DNA of 64,000 nt, from the NCBI RefSeq assembly GCF_030678915.1, contig NZ_JAUUTZ010000017.1, positions 1 to 64,000 on the forward strand. The letters run 5' to 3'. The notes beneath the pieces were generated by a model, which saw nothing but the letters and a program-made list of their open reading frames with translations, was not told where the DNA came from and ran no database searches. This DNA is from Paracoccus wurundjeri (GTDB lineage: Bacteria; Pseudomonadota; Alphaproteobacteria; Rhodobacterales; Rhodobacteraceae). Positions 9,749 to 19,785 of the stretch are shown one piece after another. Positions within the stretch are counted from its first letter, which is position 1, and each line of letters starts with the position of its first letter. Made by a program: the position numbers and the translations under genes.

Positions 9749-10786
9749 TTATTCGCCGATGGTGATGCCGACCGACTGACCGACCGACTCGTTCCAGCGC
9801 CCGACCCAATCGTCACCGGCACGGGTCGCCCAATCCGGCAACACTTCCTCCGTCAGGATCTTACGGGCGGTTTCGGTATCCGCATCCGAAGGCTCGACCA
9901 GCGTCATCGAGGCAGCCTCGCCCTCGGGGCAGTCGCCATTACCTGTCAGACAGGCGATGTCATCCGTAAGCCCACCTTCAAGCGCATCCCATGCAGGAGC
10001 CTCCAGATTTTTCGTCACGGCCTTGGTCAGGATCTCTTGCTGCTCGGGGCTCAGCGCGTCGAAACGATCGCCATTCATGGCAATCACCACCGGATCCCAG
10101 CCGCCAAGCGGCAGCGTCATCAGATGGTCCGACACCTCCCACCAGCCGGCGGAGTAGCCGGAACCGGCACCGGTAACCGCGCAATCGATCACGCCGCGTT
10201 CAAGCGAACCGGGTACCTCGGAAAAGTCGATATTGATGCCCTCGGCGCCAAGTGCTTCAAGGAATTTCGTCGTCATCCGGCCCGAGCCACGGACTTTCTT
10301 GCCCTTCAGATCAGCCAACGAGGCCACCTCGCCCTTGCAGAACACCACCTGAGGCGGATAGGGCGCGATACCCAGAACCTGAGCGCCAAAGCGTTCACGC
10401 ATGATATCGTCGACCATCGGGCGCGCCGCCTCGACCATTTTTCTGGCATCGGCAGCGGTCGCGGCCAGCAGCGGTACGTCCAGCCCCTCCAATTCGGGCG
10501 CATCGCCCACGGTGTAATCGGCCACGGTTGCGCCGATATCGAAAACCCCATCCCCCAACATCCGGTAGACGTCTTCGCCCGCAACGCCCATCTGGTCGAA
10601 GCTGGTCAGTTGCGCGGTGAATTCATCGCCGGTCAGTTCGGGTAGTTTTTCGGTCCAGAATGGAGTCTCGAAATCCTGGTAAAGCGGCAGGTTGCTCCAG
10701 CTTCCGACGACGGCCAGTTCTTCGGCGAACGCCGGACCGGAAAGCAGCGCGGTTCCGGCAGCAAATATAAGGACGATACGTTTCAT
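9749..10786 (-). CDS. dctP: TRAP transporter substrate-binding protein (DctP-type)
   Basis: A 345-residue periplasmic binding protein with a clear signal peptide cleaved after AFA (residue 21). It has the DctP pattern: FDIGATVADYTVGDAPELEG, then FCKGEVASLADLKGKKVRGSGRMTTKFLEALGAE, then the substrate-carboxylate region. Two cysteines near the C-terminus (ACLTGNGDCPEG) could form a disulfide. Family members bind carboxylates such as dicarboxylates, keto-acids, ectoine or pyroglutamate; the ligand here is unknown. Linked genes for a D-glutamate cyclase-like protein and an amidase suggest a nitrogen-containing carboxylate. Confidence 0.92.
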   Translation of the reverse strand: MKRIVLIFAAGTALLSGPAFAEELAVVGSWSNLPLYQDFETPFWTEKLPELTGDEFTAQLTSFDQMGVAGEDVYRMLGDGVFDIGATVADYTVGDAPELEGLDVPLLAATAADARKMVEAARPMVDDIMRERFGAQVLGIAPYPPQVVFCKGEVASLADLKGKKVRGSGRMTTKFLEALGAEGINIDFSEVPGSLERGVIDCAVTGAGSGYSAGWWEVSDHLMTLPLGGWDPVVIAMNGDRFDALSPEQQEILTKAVTKNLEAPAWDALEGGLTDDIACLTGNGDCPEGEAASMTLVEPSDADTETARKILTEEVLPDWATRAGDDWVGRWNESVGQSVGITIGE

Positions 10787-10816
10787 GAATTTCTCTCCTG
10801 TTGGTTTTCTTGTTTA

Positions 10817-11629
10817 TTAAGCGGGCGACACGCCCGTCAGCATGGCTTCGGCCCGTCCGGCGGGAATATCGGTGACCAGCATATGTCCGGGAGCATGCGT
10901 GATTGCCAAAGCGGGGCGTGCGGCGACAATGGCGGCTTGTGGAGTGACGCCACAGGCCCAGAATACCGGAAGTTCGCCGTCCCGGATATCGGGAGAATCG
11001 CCGTAATCGGGGGCCGTGATATCTGAAATGCCAATCTGCGCCGGATCGCCCAGATGTACGGGCGCGCCATGGGCAAGCGGAAAGCGAGCGCAAATCTGCA
11101 CCGCTTCAATCACGTCGGCGGGACGCATCGGGCGCATGCTGACGACCAGTGGTCCGGAAAAGCGCCCTGCCGCCCGGGTTGGCAAATTGGTGCGGTACAT
11201 CGGCACGTTGCAACCGGTCTGATGATGACGCATCGGGATTCCGGCATGGGTTAGCGCATCCTCGAAGCTGAACGAGCAGCCAAGCGCGAAGGACACGAGA
11301 TCATCCCGCCACAGACCGGCGATATCGGTAGGCTCATCGGTCAGTGCCCCGTCGCGCCACACGCGATAACGCGGAAGATCGTGACGCAGATCAATCCCCT
11401 GCCCCAGCGTCGGCAAGGAAGGATCGCCCGGCTCTCCGACCGCCAGCAACGGGCACGGACGCGGATTGCTTTGGCAGAAGCGCAGGAAATCGCCCGCATC
11501 CCTGGCGGCAAGGATCACCAGATTGGCCTGCAAGGCATCACCGCCCAGTCCTGCAGTCGGCCCGCCGAACCCCCCGTCGCGAATTTCACGGCGCAACTGA
11601 CGCGGATCGGACAGACCGGAATTGTTCAT
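10817..11629 (-). CDS. DUF1445 / D-glutamate cyclase-like putative hydro-lyase
   Basis: A 270-residue cytoplasmic protein of the DUF1445 family. Recognisable segments are [17 protein letters not shown] at the N-terminus, [52 protein letters not shown] and [11 protein letters not shown]. The related eukaryotic domain converts D-glutamate to 5-oxo-D-proline; bacterial members are often labelled putative hydro-lyase. AAGGAGA precedes the ATG at 11629. It is the first structural gene of the TRAP block, 57 bp after the LysR gene, so it should act on the imported compound. An exact reaction is not established by sequence. Confidence 0.8.
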   Translation of the reverse strand: MNNSGLSDPRQLRREIRDGGFGGPTAGLGGDALQANLVILAARDAGDFLRFCQSNPRPCPLLAVGEPGDPSLPTLGQGIDLRHDLPRYRVWRDGALTDEPTDIAGLWRDDLVSFALGCSFSFEDALTHAGIPMRHHQTGCNVPMYRTNLPTRAAGRFSGPLVVSMRPMRPADVIEAVQICARFPLAHGAPVHLGDPAQIGISDITAPDYGDSPDIRDGELPVFWACGVTPQAAIVAARPALAITHAPGHMLVTDIPAGRAEAMLTGVSPA

Positions 11630-11686
11630 GACAGTCTCCTTGCGATGAAACAAGGATTGCGCAAGAGAACTTAGTTGATCAATAGT

Positions 11687-12601
11687 TCAGTTATGCGCAG
11701 TATTGATCTCATTATCAGATCGGTCGGCGCCGGCCTCTACCGCTGCGCGCGTAACTTCGCGCCCGATTTCATCATTTCTTTCAGGCATGTAACAAATCGA
11801 AAAATCCAGATCAGGCAAGCGGGCCTCTGGCAGAACCTCGATTTCCTCAAGCCCGGTATGCGGCCATGCGGCCGCGATATCATGCGGGATGGTGCCGATG
11901 CCGAATCCCTGCCTGACCAGATGCAGCACGGTGGCCAGCGAGGCCGAGCCATGAATCGCCGCCGCCGTTTTCCGTCCTGGCGACAACAGGTTCACGACCT
12001 GACGATGGGGCAAGGTGCCCTTTGGAAATGACACAATGGGCAATGCCGCCAGATCGTCGATACCTGCAGGTCGCGGCAGACGGAAATGAGAAGATGCGGC
12101 GAACCAGCCCAACGTCACCGAGGGCAAGGGCGTCATGCTGATACCGCGCGGAAGCTGATCGCGCATCATGATCGCCACGTCCAGCCCATCATCGATCAGC
12201 AGCTGGCTTATCTGCGAGGAGGTATCGACCGAAATCTCGAAGCGAAGCTGCGGATGCCGGGTCCGCAGATCGGTCAGCATCCGCGGCAGAATCGTATGGG
12301 TCATGGTCTCTGCCACGCCAAGACGCACGACACCCGCCATCACACCCTGCGTCAGCTCACCCAGAATGCGATCACGTTGAGTCACCAGTATCTCGGCCTC
12401 GTCGACCAGTCGCCGGCCAGCCGCGGTCAGGCGTACACCGCGCCCGTCACGTTCGAAGATCGAGATTTTCATCCGATCCTCGAGATGCCGGACACGGCGT
12501 GAAATCGCAGATTGTGCCAGCCCCGTCGCATCCGAGGCAGCGCGGAAACCGCCATGCCGGACGATGGCGCGGATGATCTCGATATCACGGAAGCCAAACA
12601 T
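11687..12601 (-). CDS. LysR-family transcriptional regulator
   Basis: A 304-residue LysR regulator with the N-terminal winged helix (residues ~1-60, FRAASDATGLAQSAISRRVRHLEDRM) and a periplasmic-binding-like effector domain (~90-290). It lies on the same strand as, and 57 bp before, the DUF1445-TRAP-DUF2848-amidase genes. LysR genes more usually diverge from their targets, so it either drives the block from the short intergenic gap or is autoregulated as part of one operon. The presumed effector is the TRAP substrate or a breakdown product. Confidence 0.9.
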   Translation of the reverse strand: MFGFRDIEIIRAIVRHGGFRAASDATGLAQSAISRRVRHLEDRMKISIFERDGRGVRLTAAGRRLVDEAEILVTQRDRILGELTQGVMAGVVRLGVAETMTHTILPRMLTDLRTRHPQLRFEISVDTSSQISQLLIDDGLDVAIMMRDQLPRGISMTPLPSVTLGWFAASSHFRLPRPAGIDDLAALPIVSFPKGTLPHRQVVNLLSPGRKTAAAIHGSASLATVLHLVRQGFGIGTIPHDIAAAWPHTGLEEIEVLPEARLPDLDFSICYMPERNDEIGREVTRAAVEAGADRSDNEINTAHN

Positions 12602-12673
12602 GCTACGGCGATGTTAATCCACGATCCATAACGGTCAAGTCAGTATGAGCCCGTGACCAGGCGCCAGTCTATC

Positions 12674-12702
12674 AAGAAAAAGAGGGGGCACATGGCCCCC
12701 TC
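12674..12702 (-). terminator. Intrinsic terminator of nrdJ
   Basis: A perfect 8-bp stem (GAGGGGGC with GCCCCCTC) with a 5-nt loop is followed on the minus strand by TTTTTCTT. It lies ~155 bp after the nrdJ stop codon and before the LysR gene on the same strand, so it separates the two units. Confidence 0.85.
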
Positions 12703-12708
12703 AGTATC

Positions 12709-12766
12709 GCGGATCGGGTCGTTGGTTTACCGCTCGAACATGGCTGCTGCCTGTTTACCGATCCGC
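12709..12766 (-). repeat. Long-range hairpin in the nrdJ 3' untranslated region
   Basis: GCGGATCGG (12709-12717) and CCGATCCGC (12758-12766) form a 9-bp perfect inverted repeat with a 40-nt loop, directly before the terminator. With a nearby GGGGCG/CGCCCC stem it makes the ~150-nt trailer highly structured. It could protect the mRNA end or release a trailer-derived RNA. Confidence 0.45.
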
Positions 12767-12857
12767 GCAAGGGGCGAGCGCACCCGCCCCGGACCTTACC
12801 TGTGAGCTGATACCGCCTCGGACTAAAATCCGCATCGGGACTGTCCCATGACATTCA

Positions 12858-15800
12858 TCAGCTGCATCCGCTGGTTCCTCCGCAAGTATTGCACTTCATG
12901 CAGGTACCGTTACGCACCAAAGTGTAATTGCCGCATTCACCGCAGGGATCGCCTTCGTAACCCTGCATCTTCGCCTTGGTACGCGCATCGATGCTGGTCG
13001 ATGCGACAACGGTTGGCGCAACCTCATGTACGATTGCGGCCTCTACCGCACCGCCAGAGACGGCCCGCGCCGACACTCCACCCTGCAGCACCATCAGCTC
13101 TTGCGGCAGACGCTTGCGCAGATAGCCCGCACTGCTGATCTGCTTCAGCATGGTCAGCGATCTCAATTCGTTCTGATCGCTGATCGGGGCGACATTGCTC
13201 TTGCCCTCCCCTTCGCCGCCGCCAAGATCGTCAAAGCTTGCGCCTGCGGGTTTCACATGGGCCAGATCGGTGCGATCCAGATAGGATACCGCCAGTTCCC
13301 GGAACACGTAATCAAGGATCGAAGTCGCGTTCTTGATACTGTCATTGCCCTGCACCATGCCCGCCGGTTCGAAGCGGGTGAAGGTGAAGGCATCGACGAA
13401 TTCTTCCAGCGGGACGCCATATTGCAGGCCGACCGAGACGGCGATGGCGAAATTGTTCATCATCGCCCGGAAGCCGGCACCCTCCTTGTGCATGTCGATG
13501 AAGATCTCGCCCAGAGCGCCGTTATCGTATTCGCCGGTGCGCAGGTAAACCTTGTGGCCGCCGATGATGGCCTTTTGCGTGTAGCCTTTGCGCCGCTGCG
13601 GCAGTTTTTCGCGGTGGCTACGGACGGCCTCCTTGACGATGATCTTCTCGACCACCTTTTCGGCAATGATCGCCGCCTTTTCCTGCGGGCTGCCGGTGGC
13701 AAGGATTTCCTCGGCCTCCTCGTCATCCTCGACTAGGGCTGAAGCCAGCGGCTGCGACAGTTTCGAGCCGTCGCGATACAGCGCATTCGCCTTGATCCCC
13801 AGCGACCAGGACAATTCGTAAGCCGCCAGCGTATCTGCGATGGTCGCATCATTCGGCATGTTGATCGTCTTCGAGATCGCACCCGAAATGAAGGACTGCG
13901 CCGCCGCCATCATGCGGATATGGCTTTCGACCGAAAGATAGCGCTTGCCCTTCTTGCCGCAGGCATTGGCGCAATCGAAGACGGACAGATGCTCGTCCTT
14001 GAGGAAGGGCGCGCCCTCCAGAGTCATCGTCCCGCAGACATGATCGTTCGCGGCCTCGATCTGCGCACGGGTAAAGCCCAGATGGCGCAGCAGGTCGAAT
14101 GTGGGATCGTTCAGCTTTTCGGCGGGAATACCAAGGGTCTCGCGGCAGAATTCCTCGCCCAGGGTCCACTGGTTGAACACGAAACGGATATCGAAGGCGC
14201 TTGCCAAGGCCGCCTCGAGTTTCTCGAGTTCGCGCGGGCCGAAACCGTGACCGGCAAGGGCGCTGTGGTTGATGCCCGGGCAGTTGCCCAGCGAAGCGTG
14301 CCCTACGGCATAAGCGATCATCTCTTCGATCTGGTTCGAGGGGTAACCCAGCTTTTCAAGCGCGGCAGGAACCGATTGGTTGATGATCTTGAAATAGCCG
14401 CCACCGGCCAGTTTCTTGAATTTCACCAATGCGAAATCCGGCTCGATCCCGGTCGTATCGCAATCCATTACCAGACCGATCGTGCCGGTGGGCGCGATCA
14501 CCGTGGCCTGAGCATTGCGGAAGCCGTGATCCTCACCCAGAGTCAACGCCTCGTCCCATGCTTCACGGGCGATCGACACCAGCCGCTGATCGGGGCAATT
14601 CCTGGCATCCAATTCGACCGGCTTCACATTCACGCCCTGATAGGCATCGGTGCCGAAAGCGGCGGCGCGGTGATTGCGGATCACCCGCAGCATATGCTTG
14701 GCATTGCGCGCATATCCGGGGAAAGCGCCCAACTCCCCGGCCATCTCGGCCGAAGTCGCATAGGCAACGCCTGTCATGATCGAGGTCAGTGCCCCGCACA
14801 TCGCCCGGCCTTCGGCGCTGTCATAGCCAAAGCCCATATTCATCAGCAATCCGCCAATATTGGCATAACCCAGCCCCAGCGTGCGGTAGTCATAGGATCT
14901 TTGCGCGATCTCTTTCGAGGGGAACTGCGCCATCAGCACGCTGATTTCCAACGTCACGGTCCACAGCCTTGTGGCATGGACATAGGCGTCCGCATCGAAC
15001 CGGCCATCAACATAGAATTTCAACAGGTTCATCGACGCCAGATTACAGGCGGTATCGTCAAGGAACATGTATTCGCTGCAAGGGTTGCTGCCCCTGATGG
15101 CGCCATCCTCGGGGCAGGTATGCCATGCGTTCACTGTGTCATGGAACTGAATGCCCGGATCCGCGCAGGCCCAGGCGGCATGACCGATCTGCTCCCACAA
15201 CTCCCGGGCCGAGATGGTCTTGGCCACCTTGCCATCGGTGCGGCGCAGCAATTCCCAGGGCGCATCCTCGCGCACCGCCTTCAGATAGGCATCGGTCACA
15301 CGCACCGAGTTGTTCGAGTTCTGGCCCGAAACGGTCACATAGGCCTCGGAATCCCAGTCGGTGTCATAGGTAGGAAATTCGATACTGTCGAAGCCCTGCC
15401 GCGCATATTGCAGCACCCGGTTGACATAGGTTTCCGGGATCATCGCCTTCTTGGCGCTGCGGATCGCCGTTTTCAGCCCGTCATTCTTCGCCGGATCGGT
15501 CGCATCTTCCATGCTGCCGTCCCATTCGCGGATAGCAGCGAAAATCTCGTTCAGTTTCGCCTCATGCGCCTTGGAACCTGCGACAAGGCTTGCGACCTTC
15601 TGTTCCTCGATCACCTTCCAGTTGATGAACTGTTCGATATCAGGGTGATCCATGTCGCAGATCACCATCTTGGCAGCGCGGCGGGTGGTGCCGCCGGATT
15701 TGATTGCACCTGCGGCCCGGTCGCCGATCTTCAGAAAGCCCATCAGGCCCGAGGACTTGCCGCCGCCTGAAAGCGCCTCTCCCTCACCCCGCAAAGAGCT

Positions 15801-16505
15801 GAAATTGGTGCCGGTGCCCGAGCCGTATTTGAACAGCCGCGCTTCACGAACCCACAGATCCATGATGCCGCCTTCATTGACCAGATCGTCGCTGACTGAC
15901 TGGATAAAGCAGGCATGCGGCTGAGGATGTTCATAGGCACTGTCGGATTTCACCAGCTTGCCAGTCTTGAAATCGACATAATAATGGCCCTGCGACGGAC
16001 CATCGATGCCATAGGCCCAATGCAGGCCGGTATTGAACCATTGCGGGCTGTTCGGCGCGGCCATCTGCCGGGCCAGCATATGGCGCATTTCATCGTAATA
16101 GGCACTTGCGTCCTCTTCGCTGGAAAAATAGCCGCCCTTCCAGCCCCAATAGGCCCATGCCCCCGCAAGACGGTCGAAGACCTGCCGCGCCGAGGTCTCG
16201 CCGACATAACGCTGATCCTTGGGCAAGCCCTCAAGCGCAGCCTCATCCGCAACGCTGCGCCACAGGAACTCGGGCACGCCCTTTTCCTTCACCCGCTTCA
16301 ACGCGGCCGGAATGCCAGCCTTGCGGAAATATTTCTGCGCGATCACGTCGCTGGCAACCTGGCTCCAGCCCTTCGGCACCTCGACATTTTCATTGCGGAA
16401 AACGATCGTGCCATCCGGATTCCGGATCTCGCTGACCGTCGTGGTGAATTCGATCTCGCCATATGCGCCACTCTTTGCGGTGGTAAAGCGCCGTTCGATC
16501 TTCAT
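12858..16505 (-). CDS. nrdJ: Class II adenosylcobalamin-dependent ribonucleotide reductase
   Basis: A 1215-residue enzyme that reduces ribonucleotides to deoxyribonucleotides using adenosylcobalamin, so it works with or without oxygen. Visible are the N-terminal region with [13 protein letters not shown], the active-site segment [24 protein letters not shown], the glycine-rich [25 protein letters not shown], and a C-terminal zinc ribbon with [23 protein letters not shown] (C-x2-C...C-x2-C). GAAGGGG lies before the ATG at 16505. It is transcribed alone, with a terminator at 12674-12702 and possible NrdR and DnaA sites upstream. No cobalamin riboswitch was recognised in its leader. Confidence 0.96.
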   Translation of the reverse strand: MKIERRFTTAKSGAYGEIEFTTTVSEIRNPDGTIVFRNENVEVPKGWSQVASDVIAQKYFRKAGIPAALKRVKEKGVPEFLWRSVADEAALEGLPKDQRYVGETSARQVFDRLAGAWAYWGWKGGYFSSEEDASAYYDEMRHMLARQMAAPNSPQWFNTGLHWAYGIDGPSQGHYYVDFKTGKLVKSDSAYEHPQPHACFIQSVSDDLVNEGGIMDLWVREARLFKYGSGTGTNFSSLRGEGEALSGGGKSSGLMGFLKIGDRAAGAIKSGGTTRRAAKMVICDMDHPDIEQFINWKVIEEQKVASLVAGSKAHEAKLNEIFAAIREWDGSMEDATDPAKNDGLKTAIRSAKKAMIPETYVNRVLQYARQGFDSIEFPTYDTDWDSEAYVTVSGQNSNNSVRVTDAYLKAVREDAPWELLRRTDGKVAKTISARELWEQIGHAAWACADPGIQFHDTVNAWHTCPEDGAIRGSNPCSEYMFLDDTACNLASMNLLKFYVDGRFDADAYVHATRLWTVTLEISVLMAQFPSKEIAQRSYDYRTLGLGYANIGGLLMNMGFGYDSAEGRAMCGALTSIMTGVAYATSAEMAGELGAFPGYARNAKHMLRVIRNHRAAAFGTDAYQGVNVKPVELDARNCPDQRLVSIAREAWDEALTLGEDHGFRNAQATVIAPTGTIGLVMDCDTTGIEPDFALVKFKKLAGGGYFKIINQSVPAALEKLGYPSNQIEEMIAYAVGHASLGNCPGINHSALAGHGFGPRELEKLEAALASAFDIRFVFNQWTLGEEFCRETLGIPAEKLNDPTFDLLRHLGFTRAQIEAANDHVCGTMTLEGAPFLKDEHLSVFDCANACGKKGKRYLSVESHIRMMAAAQSFISGAISKTINMPNDATIADTLAAYELSWSLGIKANALYRDGSKLSQPLASALVEDDEEAEEILATGSPQEKAAIIAEKVVEKIIVKEAVRSHREKLPQRRKGYTQKAIIGGHKVYLRTGEYDNGALGEIFIDMHKEGAGFRAMMNNFAIAVSVGLQYGVPLEEFVDAFTFTRFEPAGMVQGNDSIKNATSILDYVFRELAVSYLDRTDLAHVKPAGASFDDLGGGEGEGKSNVAPISDQNELRSLTMLKQISSAGYLRKRLPQELMVLQGGVSARAVSGGAVEAAIVHEVAPTVVASTSIDARTKAKMQGYEGDPCGECGNYTLVRNGTCMKCNTCGGTSGCS

Positions 16506-16680
16506 GTCCTGCCCCTTCAGTCTCTTTGTTCAGTCACTGTCCCTCGTCCGGAATCCGCCACACAACGCAAGCAAGCCGGGGCCGATACCCGACCACAGGA
16601 CCGGGCTCGGCAAGCTGATCGCCGCCATTTCACATTGAACCAAATTCCGGGGCATAGCCGCGATGCTTTTCCGGGTTACC

Positions 16681-16722
16681 CCACCACATCTTGTGCCGCT
16701 ATGACCACACCATACAAAGTGC
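16681..16722 (-). promoter_or_regulatory. Candidate NrdR boxes upstream of nrdJ
   Basis: ACACCATACAAAGTGC (16707-16722) matches 12 of 16 positions of the NrdR-box consensus, and CCACCACATCTTGTGC (16681-16696) matches 11. NrdR represses ribonucleotide reductase genes when dATP is high. Tandem boxes are normally about 31 bp apart, whereas these are 26, so only the first is reasonably convincing. Confidence 0.45.
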
Positions 16723-16904
16723 CGCGTTTAGGTGACGCTTTCAACATCTTTTTTTGACATTCTTTGAGTAGTTAAGCGTTGACAGATCGCCAAGTCGTGA
16801 TCCGTGGGATTCGCACACAGCTTTGCCACACCAAACACCCAGGGAGGCCCCCAAACCATGGTTTTTTGTGCGAGATCAGAAGATTGCGAATAGATACTCG
16901 CGTG

Positions 16905-16936
16905 TTTTCCACAGGGTTATCCCGGGATCATCCACA
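16905..16936. promoter_or_regulatory. Helically phased DnaA-box-like nonamers
   Basis: TTTTCCACA (16905), TTATCCCGG (16917) and TCATCCACA (16928) lie in one orientation at 12- and 11-bp spacing. The outer two differ from the DnaA box TTATCCACA at one position each. The remaining nrdJ leader (16506-16982, no gene) also holds a perfect AAACCATGGTTT palindrome at 16853-16864. A DnaA input to nucleotide reduction, as at E. coli nrdAB, is possible but unproven. Confidence 0.35.
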
Positions 16937-16982
16937 GCTTGCGCACAGCTGATGCAAACAGGCAACAGAAACGGCTGCAAAT

Positions 16983-17534
16983 TCATCCGACGCGCGGACG
17001 GATAATCTCGCGGCAGGTAACGATCAGATCCAAAGGCTGATCAAAGACTTCGACCGGCACCTGAGGCAATTCCTGACTGGCAAAAGCCAACCCGATTGCG
17101 ATGACACTCCCCTGCGAACGCAGAAGTTCGAGGGTCCGGTCATAGTAGCCGCCGCCATAGCCGATGCGATTGCCCGCACGATCAAACGCGGCAAGCGGCA
17201 CGATCAACACTTCAGGCCGCAATACCGGAGATGATTCGGAAGGATGCGAAGTACCGAACGGTCCGGCGTCCAATGGTTCGCCTTGCCATTGCCGGAATAT
17301 CAACGGAACGGCCTTGCCCGGAACGACAGGCAGACAGAGCGGTCCGGAATGGTCCCGCATCGCGGGAATCGGATCGGCCTCGCCCCGCATCGGCCAATAG
17401 CCCGACAGAATCGCGCCGTCATGGGGATGTAGCGCAGCGGAAAGATGCCGCGTGATCCCCGCCTGATCGCCGCCTGCACGCTGGCGGGCCGCCAATGCCC
17501 GGGCACGCAGCGCAGCTTTATCTGTGACATTCAT
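16983..17534 (-). CDS. 5-formyltetrahydrofolate cyclo-ligase
   Basis: A 183-residue enzyme that uses ATP to convert 5-formyl-THF into 5,10-methenyl-THF, clearing an inhibitory folate. The family hallmarks are clear: KAALRARALAARQRAGG at the N-terminus, a basic/aromatic segment SGYWPMRGEADP, VLIVPLAAFDRAGNRIGYGGGYYDRTL (phosphate-binding GYGGGYYD, ~126-133), and the C-terminal VEVFDQPLDLIVTCREI. The ATG overlaps the mgtE stop by 4 bp, so the two are translationally coupled. In many proteobacteria this gene follows 6S RNA, but that is not possible here because the gene abuts mgtE. Confidence 0.92.
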   Translation of the reverse strand: MNVTDKAALRARALAARQRAGGDQAGITRHLSAALHPHDGAILSGYWPMRGEADPIPAMRDHSGPLCLPVVPGKAVPLIFRQWQGEPLDAGPFGTSHPSESSPVLRPEVLIVPLAAFDRAGNRIGYGGGYYDRTLELLRSQGSVIAIGLAFASQELPQVPVEVFDQPLDLIVTCREIIRPRVG

Positions 17535-18943
17535 ACCAGCACCATCGAAGCAAGACCGAGAAAGGTGAAAAAACCGACCACATCCGTCATGGTCATTACA
17601 AAAGTCCCTGATGCAAGAGCCGGATCGGCACCCAGTTTATCAAGTGTAAGCGGGATCAGAACGCCGGCAAGCGCCGCAATCGCCAGATTCACGATCATGG
17701 CCATACCGATCACGCCCGCCAGAGACATGCCGCCGAACCAGAACCATGCCACCACTCCCATCACCACGGCGAATGTCAGTCCATTCAGCAAACCCACCAT
17801 CGCTTCGCGCCGGACGACCCGCCAGACATTGCCGGTGGTCAGGCTTTTGGTTGCAAGCGCCCGAACTGCGACCGTCAATGTCTGTGTTCCCGCGTTCCCG
17901 CCCATCGAGGCAACAATCGGCATCAGCACAGCGAGCGCCACGAAATCCTTGATCGTCGTCTCGAAAATCGAAATCACCAGTGATGAGACAATCGCCGTAC
18001 ATACATTCACCATCAGCCACGGAATACGCCGACGCAGGGTTTCCGTCACGCTGTCGGTAATGGACGAATCCTCGCCGACACCGGCAAGAAGAAGGATATC
18101 CTCTTCATGTTCTTCGTCCAGAACAGCCATCGCATCGTCAATGGTAATGACACCGACCAGCCGCTCATCTTTGTCCACGACCGGCGCCGAAATCAGGTGA
18201 TACTGGTTAAAGGCATAGGCCACATCACCTTCCTCGGCATAGGCGCTGATGGTGCGGAAGCTGTCCTCGCGCAATGTGCCAAGCGGCGCGTCGCGTTTTG
18301 CGGACAGCATCCGGCCAAGCTGAACATAGCCGACAGGATGCCGCCGCGGATCGACCAGAACGACATGATAGAATTGTTCGGGCAGCCATTCCTCTGCTCG
18401 CAGGAAGTCGATCATCTCGCCCACGGTCCAGTGCTCGGGCGCGGTAACCACCTCGGACTGCATCAGGCGCCCGGCAGAATATTCCGGATAGGTCAGTGAT
18501 TGCTGAACCGCGGCCCGGTCGGAATCATCCAGAGCGGCCAGAATCCCTTCGCGGTCTTCCTCGTCCAGATCTTCGACCAGATCGACGACATCATCGCTGT
18601 CCATCTCGCGGACAGCATCGGCCAGAACCTCGGGCGGAAGCTGCTCAAGCACCTGCTCGCGGATCGCCTCGTCGATTTCGGACAGGATTTCTCCGTCGAT
18701 CTCACCCGCATAAAGCTCGAGAAAATCCCGGCGCCGCGACGGGTCCAGCCGCTCGATGATATCGGCGATATCTGCGGGGTGCATCGGCTCGAGCAAGTCG
18801 TTCAGCCGCGCCTTGTCCCCCGTCGCAATCGCTTCGTGGATCTGATCCAGCAATTCGCGCCGGGGAAGAAATTCATCCTCCTCGCGCTCCGACGGCGCCT
18901 CGGTAACCAGTTCTTCGGTTTCGGGACGCTCGTCTTCGCTCAT
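17531..18943 (-). CDS. mgtE: Magnesium transporter MgtE
   Basis: A 470-residue Mg2+ channel. The order is: an acidic N domain (~30-150) with superhelical repeats such as LLEPMHPADIADIIERLDPSRR, tandem CBS domains (~155-290; the second contains VDKDERLVGVITIDDAMAVLDEE), and five transmembrane helices with the family motif MPIVASMGGNAGTQTLTV lining the pore. The N and CBS domains act as a cytosolic Mg2+ sensor that closes the channel at high Mg2+. The start at 18943 is set by AGGAGATT; the reading frame extends seven codons further. It is coupled to the following folate gene. Confidence 0.94.
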   Translation of the reverse strand: MSEDERPETEELVTEAPSEREEDEFLPRRELLDQIHEAIATGDKARLNDLLEPMHPADIADIIERLDPSRRRDFLELYAGEIDGEILSEIDEAIREQVLEQLPPEVLADAVREMDSDDVVDLVEDLDEEDREGILAALDDSDRAAVQQSLTYPEYSAGRLMQSEVVTAPEHWTVGEMIDFLRAEEWLPEQFYHVVLVDPRRHPVGYVQLGRMLSAKRDAPLGTLREDSFRTISAYAEEGDVAYAFNQYHLISAPVVDKDERLVGVITIDDAMAVLDEEHEEDILLLAGVGEDSSITDSVTETLRRRIPWLMVNVCTAIVSSLVISIFETTIKDFVALAVLMPIVASMGGNAGTQTLTVAVRALATKSLTTGNVWRVVRREAMVGLLNGLTFAVVMGVVAWFWFGGMSLAGVIGMAMIVNLAIAALAGVLIPLTLDKLGADPALASGTFVMTMTDVVGFFTFLGLASMVLV

Positions 18944-18999
18944 CCGGAATCTCCTGTCAGGCAATGATGTCGGGTTTCAATTCGTGTAAAGCCGGGATT

Positions 19000-19785
19000 T
19001 CAGGCGTTCAACAACTCAAGCGCCTGTCGATGCAGAAGTTCCGATGCCGCCGCAATGACCTGCCCGCCGGAGGAGGCAGAGCCGCCCTGCCAATCAGTGA
19101 CGATTCCCCCTGCCGCTTCGACAACGGCCAGAGGTCCGGCAATATCATAGGGCTGCAATCCCGCTTCGATCACCAGATCCACCTGCCCAAGCGCAAGCAG
19201 GGCATAGGCATAACAATCAAGCCCATATCGCGTCAGCCTGACCCGGCTTGCCACACGCCGGAACGCCTCGCCCTCCTGCGGGGTGCCGATCGCGGGAAAG
19301 GTCGTCAACAGCGTCGCCTGCCCAAGCTCTACCCCCCGCCGCACGGCAAGCGGCTTCTGGCCCGAGGGGCCGGTAAAGCGCGAAATACCCAATCCGCCCT
19401 CGAAACGCTCACCGATATAGGGCTGATCGATCATGCCGTAGCGGATGGAATCGCCATCCTTCAGACCGATCAGCACCCCCCAGCTGGTTGCGCCGCAGAT
19501 GAATGCGCGGGTGCCATCAATCGGATCGAGGATCCAGGTCAGCCCGCTGCGCCCTTCGCTATGACCATATTCCTCGCCCAAAACCGAATCATCGGGGCAA
19601 CGCCGGGACAATATCTCGCGCATCGCCTTTTCGGCGGCACGGTCGGCTATCGTCACCGGGTCGAAATCCGCCGGACGCTTGTTGTCGGCAGCAAGATCCC
19701 GGTCGCGAAAATGCGGCAGGATCGCCTGCCTTGCCGCATCCGCCATTTCATGCGCCGTATCTATGATCCGTTGCGTGTCCTGCAT
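19000..19785 (-). CDS. hisN: Inositol-monophosphatase-family phosphatase, HisN-like
   Basis: A 261-residue Mg2+-dependent phosphatase of the IMPase superfamily. Metal ligands are visible in VLGEEYGHSEG (E69/E70 region), in the signature WILDPIDGTRAFI (~84-96) and in the C-terminal LQPYDIAGPLAVVEAAGG. The DGTRAF variant, in place of DGTxNF, is characteristic of the histidinol-phosphatase branch (HisN, last step but one of histidine synthesis). Broader sugar-phosphatase activity cannot be excluded. GGAGGC sets the start. No other his genes are nearby. Confidence 0.8.
   Translation of the reverse strand: MQDTQRIIDTAHEMADAARQAILPHFRDRDLAADNKRPADFDPVTIADRAAEKAMREILSRRCPDDSVLGEEYGHSEGRSGLTWILDPIDGTRAFICGATSWGVLIGLKDGDSIRYGMIDQPYIGERFEGGLGISRFTGPSGQKPLAVRRGVELGQATLLTTFPAIGTPQEGEAFRRVASRVRLTRYGLDCYAYALLALGQVDLVIEAGLQPYDIAGPLAVVEAAGGIVTDWQGGSASSGGQVIAAASELLHRQALELLNA

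Noticed and set aside
12672..12854. A 60-codon minus-strand open frame after nrdJ
   Set aside because: It runs through the nrdJ terminator hairpin and U-run, so it is trailer sequence rather than a gene.
13920..15770. A 616-codon plus-strand open frame inside nrdJ
   Set aside because: It is antisense to a fully conserved class II reductase, with composition typical of a codon shadow and no ribosome site or family features.
16506..16680. Adenosylcobalamin riboswitch before nrdJ
   Set aside because: I looked for the conserved B12-box core in the leader and did not find it; the candidate NrdR boxes are a better explanation for control.
16905..16936. DnaA-like boxes as a chromosomal replication origin
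   Set aside because: There are only a few imperfect boxes, with no AT-rich unwinding element and none of the genes usually beside an alphaproteobacterial origin (dnaA, hemE, parAB).
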